From: Burkholderiaceae bacterium
GTDB taxonomy: Bacteria; Pseudomonadota; Gammaproteobacteria; Burkholderiales; Burkholderiaceae
Assembly (NCBI GenBank): GCA_009924985.1
Contig: RFQL01000005.1
Location: 1 to 41,777 of the forward strand
Reading direction: 5' to 3'
DNA: 41,777 nt
Part shown: positions 16,678 through 23,660 of the stretch, one piece after another
Layout of the letters: each line of letters opens with the position of its first letter
Numbering within the stretch: position 1 is the first letter of the stretch
Notes under the pieces: generated by a model
Database searches by the model: none
Told to the model about the DNA's origin: nothing
What the model saw: only the letters and a program-made list of their open reading frames with translations
Program-made: the position numbers and the translations under genes

Positions 16678-17535
16678 CTACAGTTTTGAAAACAAAGAGC
16701 TCTGTTGCAAACGTGCAAACATTGCCTGGGCAGCATTTAATAAAGTTTGTGATCGGGTGTACGCAGCAGTTGCTGCAGCCAAATCGGTATCCAATAAAGC
16801 GGAGGCCGAAGCCGCCATTTCAGTGCCAATTGTAGACATCGCCTCTTTGGATATATCAACTTGTGCCGCTATACCGCCACTTTTTTGTTGTGCTGTAGTC
16901 ATTCTATCAAATATGTCATTCAAGCCGGTTTCGATCGTACTAGCGCTGTTTGTAAGGGCCGAGCCTGTGGAGCGCTGATCTAGGTAGGTCACAAAATTAT
17001 TAATCTTTGTATAGAAATCTGACTGGGTAGGGTCTGCAAGGGTTCCACCATTAAATGCATCTGTAAACTGAACTCCTGACTTTACGGTGACATTTGGCTC
17101 AATTTGCACATTATTGACAGTCTCTGGGAAGATTGCATTTCCTGTAGCATCTTTAGCAGTCATTTGCGATTTAATCGTATCCCTAATTTGTTCTGCCTGA
17201 ATCTTTAGGGCCTTAAAGTTTGTACTATTTAATACTCCATTTTGAGACTGCACAAAAGCTTGTTTAAGCACGATTAGCTCATCAATCATGGTCCCCATTT
17301 GAGACTGGGCAATAGCATGCGTACTAGCCACGTAGTTCTGATTCGTTTTGTACATCTCCAAGCGTGCTACGTCAAAATCTAAGCGCACACCCCTAGATAC
17401 TGCATATGGATTATCGGATGCTTTGCTGTAGTTCTTTCCCGTGCTGATCTTTTTTTGCCAAGCCATAGCATCAGCAAGGCTATTGTCCATCGACTGTACG
17501 CCGGCTTCTAAAATTTGATTGGATGAGACTCTCAT
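16678..17535 (-). CDS. flgL: Flagellar hook-associated protein FlgL (HAP3)
   Basis: A 285-residue FlgL. The N-terminal MRVSSNQILEAGVQSMDNS and the STGKNYSKASDNPYAVSR block match the flagellin/FlgL helical core, and the C-terminal half contains the matching heptad helix (LDTDLAAATAAYTRSQTLLNAAQAMFARL, residues about 247-275; split as LDTDLAAATAAYTRSQ and TLLNAAQAMFARL). FlgL forms the second junction ring between hook and filament. It is 13 bases downstream of flgK. The ribosome-binding site is a GGATC about 8 bases before ATG. Length is slightly below that of enteric FlgL (about 317). Confidence 0.93.
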   Translation of the reverse strand: MRVSSNQILEAGVQSMDNSLADAMAWQKKISTGKNYSKASDNPYAVSRGVRLDFDVARLEMYKTNQNYVASTHAIAQSQMGTMIDELIVLKQAFVQSQNGVLNSTNFKALKIQAEQIRDTIKSQMTAKDATGNAIFPETVNNVQIEPNVTVKSGVQFTDAFNGGTLADPTQSDFYTKINNFVTYLDQRSTGSALTNSASTIETGLNDIFDRMTTAQQKSGGIAAQVDISKEAMSTIGTEMAASASALLDTDLAAATAAYTRSQTLLNAAQAMFARLQQSSLFSKL

Positions 17536-17548
17536 AATTGATCCATTT

Positions 17549-19765
17549 CTAGTTCATGATCGCTAAGAGCGTGTTGAACATTTGATTCCCTGTTTGTAAT
17601 ATCTTAGTTGAAGCACTATAAAGCTGTTGATACTTTAATAAGTTAGCTGCCTCTTCGTCTAAATTTACACCTGATAATTGCTCGCGTTGTTCTTTTAAAT
17701 TTGAGAGTACGGCATCGTCTGCTTTTTTTGAATTATTCCACGTAGCAACCTGAACACCTACATCTGTAACTAAATCTGCTACTAAGTTTCCAAATAATGA
17801 ACTTTTTAGTTGTGCGGTATTCGCATTTTCTGAACTAATTTTAGGAGTCTGTAAATTACTGTTGCTGTAATATAAAAGTGGATCTGTTGGAGCGACAGAA
17901 ATAAAATTCGCGGCTGTGAGTTTATTTACTAAAAATAATGAATTTCCTGAATAACCCTCTGTTGAAGTTATGATTGCAGGAAATAAATTCATTGTGATGG
18001 TTGGTAAATTAGTTGCTAGTGATCCACTTGCAGTTAAGTTAGATACGTTTTGGCTTACTGTTGAGGTTAAAAATGTCACTGATTCATTTGCTGCGGCGCC
18101 TGAGTTCCATCCGGAAACAGTTCCACTGGTAAAGGTTCCGCCCGTATACGAACCACCAGCTGTAGAACTTAAATTTTTGGAAGTATTTAAAGCTGAATGG
18201 GTGTTCGTATCAGCTATATTTGCAAAAGCACTACTAACCTGTGCAGCTGTTGCGCCACTACTTCCTGCGGTAAATGTCAAACCTGCAATAGTGAGGGTCT
18301 CACCACTTGCCATCGATCGGAAAGATACTCTTGCAGATGATGGACCACTTGCTGTTAAGTTAGATACATTTAGACTTGATGTTGAACTGGTAAAGGTAGC
18401 TAAATTATTTGTTGCGGCGCCTGAGTTCCATCCGGAAACAGTTCCACTGGTAAAGGTTCCCCCCGTATATGATGCACCTGCTGTAGAACTTAAACTTTTG
18501 GAAGTATTTAAAGCTGAATGGGTGTTCGTTTCAGATATATTTGCAAAAGCACTGCTAACCTGTGCAGCTGTTGCGCCACTACTTCCTGCGGTAAATGTCA
18601 ATCCTGCAATGGTAAGGGTTTGTCCAGCAGACAACGGCTTAAAGTCTACCGAAGTACTTTCATTCTTCGCTATTGAACCAAGGCTTTCATAGAGATTTTT
18701 TACATCTATTTCAGAATTAAGACTAAATGACGGAACTGCTACTGTAAGGTTACTTTCATTAAAATTCTTAAACGTATTTGAACCAACTTTAAATCCAAAT
18801 ATCGCTATTGGTGATACAGAGTTATCTACCACTGCTTCATTTGCTACTTTAACCAAGGAAATCGCAGTAGTATTTAATCTTTGTTCTATTAACGGTATGA
18901 ACTCATTACCGAGAGTGAGTAGAGCTCCCATTTGTCCGCTATCAACCTTCTGAATAGTTTGTGAGTAACTACTACTACTGTTTGGTTGTTGAAAGTTAAC
19001 TGCTAGGCTTTTTCCATTACTGTTGATGGAAATACTATTTGCTAAACCTCTCTCAACTAATGGTAGACCATTGACTAGGTGGGTAGCTGTACCATCCTGA
19101 TTAATGAGTGATTGACCACCAATTAATTTTTGCAGGTTAGTCAAAATGCGGTCTCGTTGATCTAACAAATCTGCCGATGGTGCACTATTTCCAGGTCTAT
19201 TGGCTTCTATAATTTTTTGATTAATCGTACCCAACGCAGGTAAATGCGTATTAATTTGCCTTACTGCGTCATTAAGGCCCGTACTACTATCATTTTTGAG
19301 TCTTTCAACTATGTTTGAAATTCCAGATAGCCGTTGCGCAACTACATTGGCTGACGCGGTAATGGCAGATGCTAACGCTTTATTTGTTGGTTCAGCAGCA
19401 TATTTCCCCATCGTATTGAAGAAATCGGTAATTGCAGAACTTAGCCCAGCAGATTTATCAGCAATTACGCTGTCAATCATAGATACATACTGTGTTAAGG
19501 TTTCGGAATTTGTAGATTTAGCCTGTTGATTGAGTAACTGAGCCCCAAGCAAAGAGGAATATTGTCGGGTAAATCCCTCTACAGCGAAACTGCTACCATT
19601 GAGCATTAACGAATTGGGAGCAAGGGCGTTCATCACGGTGTTTGCGGTGCGCCGTGAGAATCCCTCAACTGACGTGCCTGCTACGTTTTGTGAAGTTACC
19701 AAGATTCCTGCTTGGGCAATCTGGAGCGCCGCGCTAGCCGATTCGTTAATGGAATAAATGCCCAT
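17549..19765 (-). CDS. flgK: Flagellar hook-associated protein FlgK (HAP1), enlarged
   Basis: A 738-residue FlgK, longer than the usual 450-650. The N-terminus (residues 1-110) has the rod/hook family helix with SQNVAGTSVEGFSRR, and the C-terminus has the matching helix ANLLKYQQLYSASTKILQ, followed by MFNTLLAIM. Blocks such as PSADLLDQRDRILTNLQ are FlgK-specific. Residues about 373-586 are a tandem pair of 107-residue repeats rich in Thr, Ser, Gly and Ala (LTIAGLTFTAGSSGATAA near the start of each), placed in the surface-exposed middle domain. They resemble repeats of large exported adhesins and those inside FlgE in this same cluster. FlgK forms the first hook-filament junction ring. Confidence 0.95.
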   Translation of the reverse strand: MGIYSINESASAALQIAQAGILVTSQNVAGTSVEGFSRRTANTVMNALAPNSLMLNGSSFAVEGFTRQYSSLLGAQLLNQQAKSTNSETLTQYVSMIDSVIADKSAGLSSAITDFFNTMGKYAAEPTNKALASAITASANVVAQRLSGISNIVERLKNDSSTGLNDAVRQINTHLPALGTINQKIIEANRPGNSAPSADLLDQRDRILTNLQKLIGGQSLINQDGTATHLVNGLPLVERGLANSISINSNGKSLAVNFQQPNSSSSYSQTIQKVDSGQMGALLTLGNEFIPLIEQRLNTTAISLVKVANEAVVDNSVSPIAIFGFKVGSNTFKNFNESNLTVAVPSFSLNSEIDVKNLYESLGSIAKNESTSVDFKPLSAGQTLTIAGLTFTAGSSGATAAQVSSAFANISETNTHSALNTSKSLSSTAGASYTGGTFTSGTVSGWNSGAATNNLATFTSSTSSLNVSNLTASGPSSARVSFRSMASGETLTIAGLTFTAGSSGATAAQVSSAFANIADTNTHSALNTSKNLSSTAGGSYTGGTFTSGTVSGWNSGAAANESVTFLTSTVSQNVSNLTASGSLATNLPTITMNLFPAIITSTEGYSGNSLFLVNKLTAANFISVAPTDPLLYYSNSNLQTPKISSENANTAQLKSSLFGNLVADLVTDVGVQVATWNNSKKADDAVLSNLKEQREQLSGVNLDEEAANLLKYQQLYSASTKILQTGNQMFNTLLAIMN
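18008..18649 (-). repeat. 321-bp tandem duplication inside flgK
   Basis: Two copies of 321 bases (107 codons) lie head to tail with long blocks of near-identical DNA, for example around 18092 and 18413 (GCGGCGCCTGAGTTCC) and around 18245 and 18566. The period is an exact multiple of three so frame is kept. High nucleotide identity in addition to protein identity indicates a recent duplication or ongoing gene conversion. Confidence 0.9.
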
Positions 19766-19782
19766 GTATTCTTTCTAAGCTC

Positions 19783-20214
19783 TTAATTCTTAATGGGAAG
19801 TGGATTGGGCCGCATGTATTTATTCAGAGCAGGCGAAACCACTTCATCTTTATTATTTACGGCTTTTTTCTCACTATTGATTAATTGCTTAATATTGGCT
19901 TGCTCGAGTAATTGCTCGGCCATTTTTTCCCCAAACCCAATTTTATTGGTCTTTGATAAGAGATCTGCCAATTGATCATCCATCATTTGCAGATAAGCCA
20001 TTGACATACTGCTTTTGGTCTCAATTCCACTGATATTGCTACTGCGGACAACACTCAACATTTGGCGTAATAGAGTTCTTTCAAAGCCTTGCGCGGCTTC
20101 CCGAATCTTCTTTTCGGATTTTGTAATGTCTTCAGGCTTCTTAGCCGCTTCAGACTTATTAATTAAACGAGCGGTTGATGAATCAACCGTTGTCATCATG
20201 AGCGCTGGGATCAT
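19783..20214 (-). CDS. flgJ: Rod-binding protein, FlgJ N-terminal type without muramidase domain
   Basis: A 143-residue protein matching only the N-terminal rod-scaffold domain of FlgJ: AAQGFERTLLRQMLSVVR and YLQMMDDQLADLLSK are the typical blocks. The C-terminal glucosaminidase domain of enteric and many betaproteobacterial FlgJ (total about 310) is absent and nothing in the gap replaces it. The product should cap or scaffold rod growth in the periplasm, with the cell wall opened by another enzyme. Its ATG overlaps the flgI stop (TAATG), behind a GAGGTGA ribosome-binding site. Confidence 0.9.
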   Translation of the reverse strand: MIPALMMTTVDSSTARLINKSEAAKKPEDITKSEKKIREAAQGFERTLLRQMLSVVRSSNISGIETKSSMSMAYLQMMDDQLADLLSKTNKIGFGEKMAEQLLEQANIKQLINSEKKAVNNKDEVVSPALNKYMRPNPLPIKN

Positions 20215-21335
20215 TAGATCACCTCTAACTCGGCTCGTAAAGCACCGGAAGCTCGTAACGCCTGCAAGATCGATATCAGATCTTGTGGTGTTGCTCCAAG
20301 CATATTGAGCGCTTTTACGACCTGATCTAAGTTTGCACCGCTAGAGACACTGATTAAGCTATTTTCTTTACCGTTATCTGTAATTGTTGCGGTATCTTGT
20401 GTAGTAACTGCAGTTTGCCCCCGGCTAAACGGTAAAGGCTGACTTGTCGTTGGAGTTTGTTCTATTTTGACTGTCAAGCTTCCGTGTGCAACTGCCGATG
20501 GTGATAATTGAACAGCTTGGTTCATCACCACAGATCCAGTCCTTGAATTTAATATTACTTTAGCTGGCCCACTAACCGGGGATACATCTAAATCTTGCAA
20601 AGCAGCCATAAAAGCAGTTCTTCGTAATGGTTCTGTTGGTACGCGCACATTAAGTGCTCTGGCATCAATAGGAATTGCAGTACCTAATCCAAAACGTCTC
20701 CCAATGGCCTCAGCCGTTCTTTGCATCAATCCAAAATCTGCGCGGCGAAGATCCAGCTGTACAAATTCATCGACTAATAATGCTGGCACAGCTCGTTCAA
20801 TTATTCCGCCCGAGGGTATCCGGCCAGCAGATAAATGGTTCACTGATGTCTGGGCACCGCCCGCTGCCGCCCTAGCTCCGCCAATTAGTAAGTTACCTTG
20901 AGCTTGAGCATAGACTTGACCATCCGCAGCCTTTAATGGGGTCATTATTAAGGTACCACCCTTTAAACTAGTTGCGTTGCCCAATGAAGAAACGGTTACA
21001 TCAATTTGTTGGCCTGGCTTTGCTAAGGCTGGGAACTCAGCAGTCACCATTACAGCTGCCGTATTACGTAACTGAGCCTGGGTACCAGTCGATGGCAAAG
21101 TTACACCAAGGACGCCAATCATCTGCAATACACTTTGCAAAGTAAATGGGGTTTGAGTAGTTTGGTCTCCAGTGCCATCTAAACCAACCACTAATCCATA
21201 ACCGACTAATTGGTTTGGTCTTTGTCCGGCAATGTCGGTAAAGTCTTTAATTCGATCTGCGAAGACCGTATTTGAAAAGACACTGATACTTAGTATCAAA
21301 ATGATCTTTTTAATAGTTTTAGATTTGAATGTCAT
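20214..21335 (-). CDS. flgI: Flagellar P-ring protein FlgI
   Basis: FlgI forms the periplasmic P ring around the rod. The chosen ATG at 21335 gives 373 residues with a signal peptide (KKIILILSISVFSNTVFA) before the mature start DRIKDFTDIAGQRPNQL, the family's hallmark. The frame opens 15 codons earlier (21380), but that would run into flgH; the ATG at 21335 lies about 5 bases after the flgH stop. Typical blocks follow: GYGLVVGLDGTGD, LGNATSLKGGTL, and the C-terminal LGATPQDLISILQALRASGAL. Normally FlgA chaperones P-ring assembly, yet no flgA was seen in this window. Confidence 0.96.
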   Translation of the reverse strand: MTFKSKTIKKIILILSISVFSNTVFADRIKDFTDIAGQRPNQLVGYGLVVGLDGTGDQTTQTPFTLQSVLQMIGVLGVTLPSTGTQAQLRNTAAVMVTAEFPALAKPGQQIDVTVSSLGNATSLKGGTLIMTPLKAADGQVYAQAQGNLLIGGARAAAGGAQTSVNHLSAGRIPSGGIIERAVPALLVDEFVQLDLRRADFGLMQRTAEAIGRRFGLGTAIPIDARALNVRVPTEPLRRTAFMAALQDLDVSPVSGPAKVILNSRTGSVVMNQAVQLSPSAVAHGSLTVKIEQTPTTSQPLPFSRGQTAVTTQDTATITDNGKENSLISVSSGANLDQVVKALNMLGATPQDLISILQALRASGALRAELEVI

Positions 21336-21340
21336 ATAGA

Positions 21341-22063
21341 TTAGAACGGTGCCATCTTCAACAAGATTCGTGTAAACCACCCAACTCCTTGGGTGTCATC
21401 AGTTGCACCACGACCGCGGTACTCAATTCGAGCATCCGCCACTTCCTGAGAAGAAATACGATTAGCAACTAAACTATTAGGATTAACAATTCCACCAAAG
21501 CGAATGATTTCTTCCTCATTACTAATTGCTACTTGCTTCTCACCTGCTACAACTAGATTGCCATTTGCCAAGATCTCAATCACCGTCACCGTAATCGTTC
21601 CAGCAAAGGTATTGTTAGCAGCACTTCCGCCCGCACCCTCATTCTTCACTTCGCCTGTGCCAGTAAAGTTTCCGATATCTGTAATGCCTTGATACCAACC
21701 TTTTCGAGTACTTGTCGTTCCCGGCGCAAATGAGCTTGTGATAGATCCCTTTCGTGCTGCTGACATCGATGAGTTTTTGGCAGCACTAGTTGTTTCATTC
21801 AAGATAACGGTAAGCGTATCTCCCACATTTCTGGCACGGCGATCTTCAAATAAGGGGCGATGACTAACGGTAGATAAAATCCCACCTGAAACCGCGGGGT
21901 ATAAACTTCCCATATTGGCTGATGTTTCTTGGATAGGCTTTGGTCGTGCAGTTGCTGGAGTCTGCAATAATGATGGGCGATCTGCACTCGCACAGGCTCC
22001 CAGTAGACCGGCACAGACGCTTGCTAATGTAAGGTGCGAAATTGTTCTTTTAAAAATATCCAT
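21341..22063 (-). CDS. flgH: Flagellar L-ring lipoprotein FlgH
   Basis: A 240-residue FlgH, the outer-membrane L-ring subunit. The signal segment ends in a lipobox LGAC (Cys24). Signature blocks include SLYPAVSGGILS, DRRARNVGDTLTVILNE and, later, GNLVVAGEKQVAISNEEEIIRFGG and VADARIEYRGRG. Length and order match the family. It lies 2 bases after the flgG stop and is followed closely by flgI, so the two ring genes are coupled. Confidence 0.96.
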   Translation of the reverse strand: MDIFKRTISHLTLASVCAGLLGACASADRPSLLQTPATARPKPIQETSANMGSLYPAVSGGILSTVSHRPLFEDRRARNVGDTLTVILNETTSAAKNSSMSAARKGSITSSFAPGTTSTRKGWYQGITDIGNFTGTGEVKNEGAGGSAANNTFAGTITVTVIEILANGNLVVAGEKQVAISNEEEIIRFGGIVNPNSLVANRISSQEVADARIEYRGRGATDDTQGVGWFTRILLKMAPF

Positions 22064-22065
22064 CG

Positions 22066-22854
22066 TTATGTCCCTAAATTACTGACACGTTGCAAGATTT
22101 GATCTGAGGCAGTTACAGCTCTAGTATTAATTTCATAGGCACGTTGCGCAGCAATTAGATTTACTAATTCTTCAGCAACGTTGACGTTGGATTGCTCTAC
22201 GTAGTATTGCTGAATCGTTCCCATACCATTTGTACCTGCAATTTGGTTTTGTGCTGTTCCAGATGCTGGAGACGGGATAAAGTTGTTTCCGCCAATAGCT
22301 ACCAAACCTGCTGGGTTGGCAAAATTAGCCATGGTGAATTGTCCAGCTTGTGTCAAATTGGTTGACCCTTGCGTGGAATACTGAACTAACCCAGCAGTAC
22401 TAATAGTAATTCCAGTAGATGTGCTTGGTATCACACCCGCTCCAGCAACTGTATTTCCCGCTTGCGTAACGATTTGCCCTGTTGAGCTTAAGCTAAATTG
22501 GCCCTGCCTTGTATACGCTAAAGTTCCATCGGCTAACTGAATTTGAAAGAATCCATTGCCGTTGATCGCTACATCGATTTGATTGCCAGTTTGTAACATG
22601 GGTCCCTGAATCATGATCCGCTCGGTCGACGTTACTGCCGATCCCGCGCCAATTTGTAATCCTGTTGGTAATAGGTTTTGAGCATTGCTCGAAGAGCCAG
22701 CTGCACGTAAGGTGGTGTACAACAAATCCTGAAACATTGGTTGTACACGTTTAAAAGCGGTAGTTGATGAGTTTGAGAGGTTATTGGTAATAACATCCAA
22801 ATTCATTTGCTGGGCATCCATCCCAGTCTTTGATATCCATAATGAACGTAGCAT
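22066..22854 (-). CDS. flgG: Flagellar distal rod protein FlgG
   Basis: A 262-residue FlgG. It starts MLRSLWISKTGMDAQQ with the rod/hook motif DVITNNLSNSSTTAFKR, and ends with VNVAEELVNLIAAQRAYEIN and the terminal helix ASDQILQRVSNL, all standard. FlgG builds the distal rod through the P and L rings. Length equals the usual 260-262, so rod length control through FlgG appears normal. It is 19 bases downstream of flgF. Confidence 0.97.
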   Translation of the reverse strand: MLRSLWISKTGMDAQQMNLDVITNNLSNSSTTAFKRVQPMFQDLLYTTLRAAGSSSNAQNLLPTGLQIGAGSAVTSTERIMIQGPMLQTGNQIDVAINGNGFFQIQLADGTLAYTRQGQFSLSSTGQIVTQAGNTVAGAGVIPSTSTGITISTAGLVQYSTQGSTNLTQAGQFTMANFANPAGLVAIGGNNFIPSPASGTAQNQIAGTNGMGTIQQYYVEQSNVNVAEELVNLIAAQRAYEINTRAVTASDQILQRVSNLGT

Positions 22855-22873
22855 GCTCTTCTCTTTCTTTTAA

Positions 22874-23635
22874 TTAACCACGTGACAAGGAAAGTAAACT
22901 AGTCGCAGATCGAGCATTTTGATCAGCAGTTTGTACTGCCCTAAAGTTCAAATCAAATAAACGGCTCTGGTCAATCATTTGGACCATAGCCAGGGTTGGA
23001 TTGACGTTACTCATCTCAAATGCGCCTTGAGCAACACGCACTGAACCATCGGGTGGTGCTTGCTCTCCTGGAATGTCATAAAAACCATCTTCCATGCGTT
23101 GCAGACTGTTCGGATTGGGATTTACTAATTTCAACTTACCTGCTTGATTTAAAAACTGGGATCCTGGCAGTTGTGTAAATACCGCACCATCTTCTGCAAT
23201 TTGTACAGTGGAATTCGGCGGGATCGTAATTAAGCCCCCGGTACCCACTACTGGTATATCTTTACCAATCTTGAGTGTTCCGTTTTCATCCACCATGAAC
23301 TTACCAGCTCTGGTGTAGGTTTCTTGTCCATCAGGTCGACGCACAGCAAAAAATCCATCGCCCTTAATCACTACATCGAGTGGATTACCGGTAGTCTGCA
23401 CAGACCCTGCTGTGAAATTACTCCCTGGGGTTGTATCAATCGCAAATACCCGGGAGTCTGCTCCATTACCCTTGAATGGCTCACCATCACCGCGAAGTGG
23501 CACCGCACGAAATGCACTAATGACCTCTTTAAATCCAGGTGTCAGGCCATTTGCCAAATTATTACTCGTGACCGCCAATTGCTCGGTCGATGCCTTAGCA
23601 CCAGTCATAGAAATATATGCATAACGATTAATCAT
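22874..23635 (-). CDS. flgF: Flagellar proximal rod protein FlgF
   Basis: A 253-residue FlgF. The start MINRYAYISMTGAKASTEQ and the motif VTSNNLANGLTPGFKE fit FlgF, as do GDGFFAVRRPDGQETYTRAGKF (split as GDGFFAVRRPDGQ and ETYTRAGKF) and the C-terminal VQMIDQSRLFDLNFRAVQT. FlgF is a minor rod subunit between the proximal rod and FlgG. It lies 25 bases after the flgE stop, in the usual E-F-G order. Confidence 0.95.
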   Translation of the reverse strand: MINRYAYISMTGAKASTEQLAVTSNNLANGLTPGFKEVISAFRAVPLRGDGEPFKGNGADSRVFAIDTTPGSNFTAGSVQTTGNPLDVVIKGDGFFAVRRPDGQETYTRAGKFMVDENGTLKIGKDIPVVGTGGLITIPPNSTVQIAEDGAVFTQLPGSQFLNQAGKLKLVNPNPNSLQRMEDGFYDIPGEQAPPDGSVRVAQGAFEMSNVNPTLAMVQMIDQSRLFDLNFRAVQTADQNARSATSLLSLSRG

Positions 23636-23660
23636 ATAGTCTAGTCAATCCTAAATTTTC

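Noticed and set aside
18008-18649. CRISPR-like or mobile-element repeat
   Set aside because: Only two units, 321 bases each, in frame and coding throughout; this is a protein-domain duplication.
17970-18692. 240-residue open frame on the plus strand
   Set aside because: It is antisense to the flgK repeats, is Val/Pro/Ala-biased and repeats with the same 107-codon period. It is a shadow of the repeated coding strand, without a ribosome-binding site.
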